A stretch of DNA of 50,093 bases. Source: Arthrobacter sp. AQ5-06 (GTDB lineage Bacteria; Actinomycetota; Actinomycetes; Actinomycetales; Micrococcaceae). A model generated the notes under the pieces. The model was not told where the DNA came from and did no database searches. It saw only the letters and a program-made list of their open reading frames with translations. The position numbers and the translations under genes were made by a program. The DNA is taken from assembly GCF_003287955.1 (NCBI RefSeq), contig NZ_QMKP01000023.1, positions 1 to 50,093 of the forward strand, written 5' to 3'. Positions 48,870-50,093 of this stretch are shown here, one piece after another (within the stretch, counting starts at the first letter, position 1; each line of letters begins with the position of its first letter).

Positions 48870-49239
48870 AATTCATGCTGAGCTGGTGGATGTTGCCGGG
48901 TTAGCGGCCACGAGGCGCGGTACTTCAACAACAGCTCGAGCTCATCGTGCATCCAAGCGTCCGTGTCTGCTTCCATCCGCGGTTGGTCGACGGGACGAAC
49001 GCTGGCGATCCGCTTGCCCCCAGTGGGCGCGAGCCGGCGCCGCAAGCCGACTCAAGGCATTGGCGATGCCGCATAGGGGTAGTACGGCGACCACTACGTA
49101 GAGGATTGTGTTCCAGGTTCTGGGAGGCACCTGTGGACTGTGCCGTATCGCTACCTGCTCCGCGAAGCGGTCCAATCGCGAACTGGGGTGCACTGAGCCG
49201 GGGAAGAATGCCGGCCCGCCGAATAGCTGGTTAGCCTCT
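48870..49239. other. Gap before the TIR gene, nothing recognised
   Basis: No credible gene or relic was found in this stretch. Its frames on both strands lack ribosome sites and protein-like composition. It separates the terminated permease operon from the leftward TIR gene, so the TIR gene's terminator should be here, but I see no strong hairpin. Confidence 0.3.
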
Positions 49240-49893
49240 CTAGGCCTTGTTGGCGTCGGCAACCATTCCAGCGGCGCGGAGCTCCTTGAGGAGCTCCACC
49301 TCCCATCGCCGGTCATCCCTGAAGCTGATGTATGTCACTCCTGCGAAGTCAGACGGGATCTCCACGCCCTCCTCATATAGCGCTGCCACACGGCTGCGTC
49401 CGAGGGCGGCAAGGGCATAGCCAAGTTCGAAAACTACATTCTGGCGGGCGCGTTTCGCGTTGCGTTTAGCGATTGCAGACCTGCCGACGTCGTCGCCTGT
49501 CATCAACACGACGGCGAATGATGATTGGTCGCCGAGGTGTTCTTCAAGCTTCTCGATCACCGTCTGACCGCGGCTAGCCTGGTCTGAGAGAATCACCACG
49601 TCTACTTCGCACGCTCGACGGAGGAGAAGCTCGACCTGTCTTATTGCGTCTACGTCGTGCCCGTGAACCAAGAACACCTTCGGTGCCATATCTGAAGCGG
49701 GCGCGGAAGCTTCGGGCATAGGCGACGGCTCCGGGCTGTAGAGGTCCAAGTTGCCCACTAGCCGTTTCAACCGGCGAGTCCGGGTTCCAAGGTCCTCCAG
49801 AAGATCATCGGTAGTCACGTTGGGTGTGATGCCAAGCATGGGGACACGAAGTCCTGCCACGCTCTCGTAGTCGTGCAGCGGGGTGATGCTCAT
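49240..49893 (-). CDS. TIR-like nucleotide-binding protein (CAP12/Pycsar-effector-type domain)
   Basis: A 217-residue protein: an N-terminal helical part (about 1-65, DLLEDLGTRTRRLKRLVGNL) and a TIR-like domain starting KVFLVHGHDVDAIRQVELLL (about 72-91), with SDQASRGQTVIEKLEEHL, FAVVLMTGDD and NVVFELGYALAALGRSRVAA (conserved Glu about 156). This is the group once called predicted nucleotide-binding TIR-like proteins and now linked to CBASS/Pycsar effectors that break down NAD+. No cyclase or second defence gene is in the window, so it may be a stand-alone defence or housekeeping NADase. AAGGTGC precedes ATG 49893. Confidence 0.82.
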   Translation of the reverse strand: MSITPLHDYESVAGLRVPMLGITPNVTTDDLLEDLGTRTRRLKRLVGNLDLYSPEPSPMPEASAPASDMAPKVFLVHGHDVDAIRQVELLLRRACEVDVVILSDQASRGQTVIEKLEEHLGDQSSFAVVLMTGDDVGRSAIAKRNAKRARQNVVFELGYALAALGRSRVAALYEEGVEIPSDFAGVTYISFRDDRRWEVELLKELRAAGMVADANKA

Positions 49894-50035
49894 TCTGCCA
49901 GCACCTTGGAATGACGACGTCAGGATGAGCTTGTTACGCTCGTGCCACGATTCGTAGGCATCGAATGGGACTGCTGAAGGTTTGGTTGACTCCTAGCCTG
50001 TGAGGATTGGCCTCGCGGGTGGAAGGATGTTCATC

Positions 50036-50093
50036 ATGCCCAAAGCCTTTCCTGAAGAGTTCCGCCGCGATGTGGTCGCGGTTGCCCGCAAGG
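50036..50093 (+). CDS. IS3-family transposase OrfA, first codons (runs off the window)
   Basis: ATG 50036, with GGAAGGA 10 bases upstream, opens PKAFPEEFRRDVVAVARK, the highly conserved start of IS3-type OrfA (helix-turn-helix subunit, cytoplasmic). The bases from about 49985 should hold the element's left inverted repeat. OrfB and the right end lie outside the window. Confidence 0.75.
   Translation, partial: MPKAFPEEFRRDVVAVARK

Noticed and set aside
1..50093. tRNA, rRNA or riboswitch genes
   Set aside because: I looked for cloverleaf ends, T-loop GTTCRANYC signatures and known riboswitch cores in the gaps and found none I could support.

Overview
The window reads as chromosomal accessory DNA from a high-GC Gram-positive bacterium of the Arthrobacter/Pseudarthrobacter type (Micrococcaceae). 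The evidence is strong GC bias at third codon positions, frequent GTG starts, purine-rich Shine-Dalgarno sites, and actinobacterial families such as ECF sigma factors with a TPR-like tail, Ser/Thr kinases, DUF1326/DUF2182 pairs and excalibur proteins. The genus is an inference from protein style, not a database match.

Left part (1-10423): after the 5' end of an IS256-type transposase comes the most coherent locus. An iclR - SelA-like PLP enzyme - ridA unit runs leftward. Divergent from it, a rightward operon encodes an N-acyl-D-amino-acid deacylase, a complete carbohydrate ABC transporter (lipoprotein, two permeases, ATPase), a PfkB sugar kinase and a KDPG/KDPGal-type aldolase. Read together, these enzymes could import an N-acylated amino-sugar acid (for example N-acetyl-D-glucosaminate), deacylate it, eliminate ammonia to a 2-keto-3-deoxy-aldonate, phosphorylate it and split it to pyruvate and glyceraldehyde-3-phosphate. 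RidA would clear the enamine/imine intermediate. This is a pathway prediction from gene content. Related TGCAACAT half-sites lie in both promoter regions.

Middle part (10.4-31.2 kb): single genes and small operons are mixed with gene relics. Intact genes include an alpha/beta hydrolase, a Ser/Thr kinase coupled to a lipoprotein, a serine hydrolase with a membrane tail, a secreted glycerophosphodiester phosphodiesterase, a DUF1326-DUF2182 pair, a K+-channel-like protein, an ArsR-SRPBCC fusion with a probably leaderless and self-repressed promoter, an FAD monooxygenase and a methyltransferase. Relics include an IS701-type transposase, a FecCD permease, a PEP-synthase-like protein, two cupins, a helicase tail, two small membrane or secreted proteins, a ClpC segment and a HipA kinase.

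Right part (31.2-50.1 kb): two adjacent secreted or membrane proteins share an excalibur module (one HNH nuclease, one PASTA lipoprotein). They are followed by a YCII protein/ECF sigma pair, a dead copy of the 29-kb membrane protein, an ArsR/EamA divergent pair with an operator, an IS21 relic, an M4 metalloprotease, a decarboxylase relic, an MFS exporter, and an amino-acid locus (ThDP enzyme and Lrp regulator divergent from a HisC-type aminotransferase and an APC permease). The window ends with a TIR-domain protein beside an IS3-family element. No tRNA, rRNA or CRISPR array was seen.
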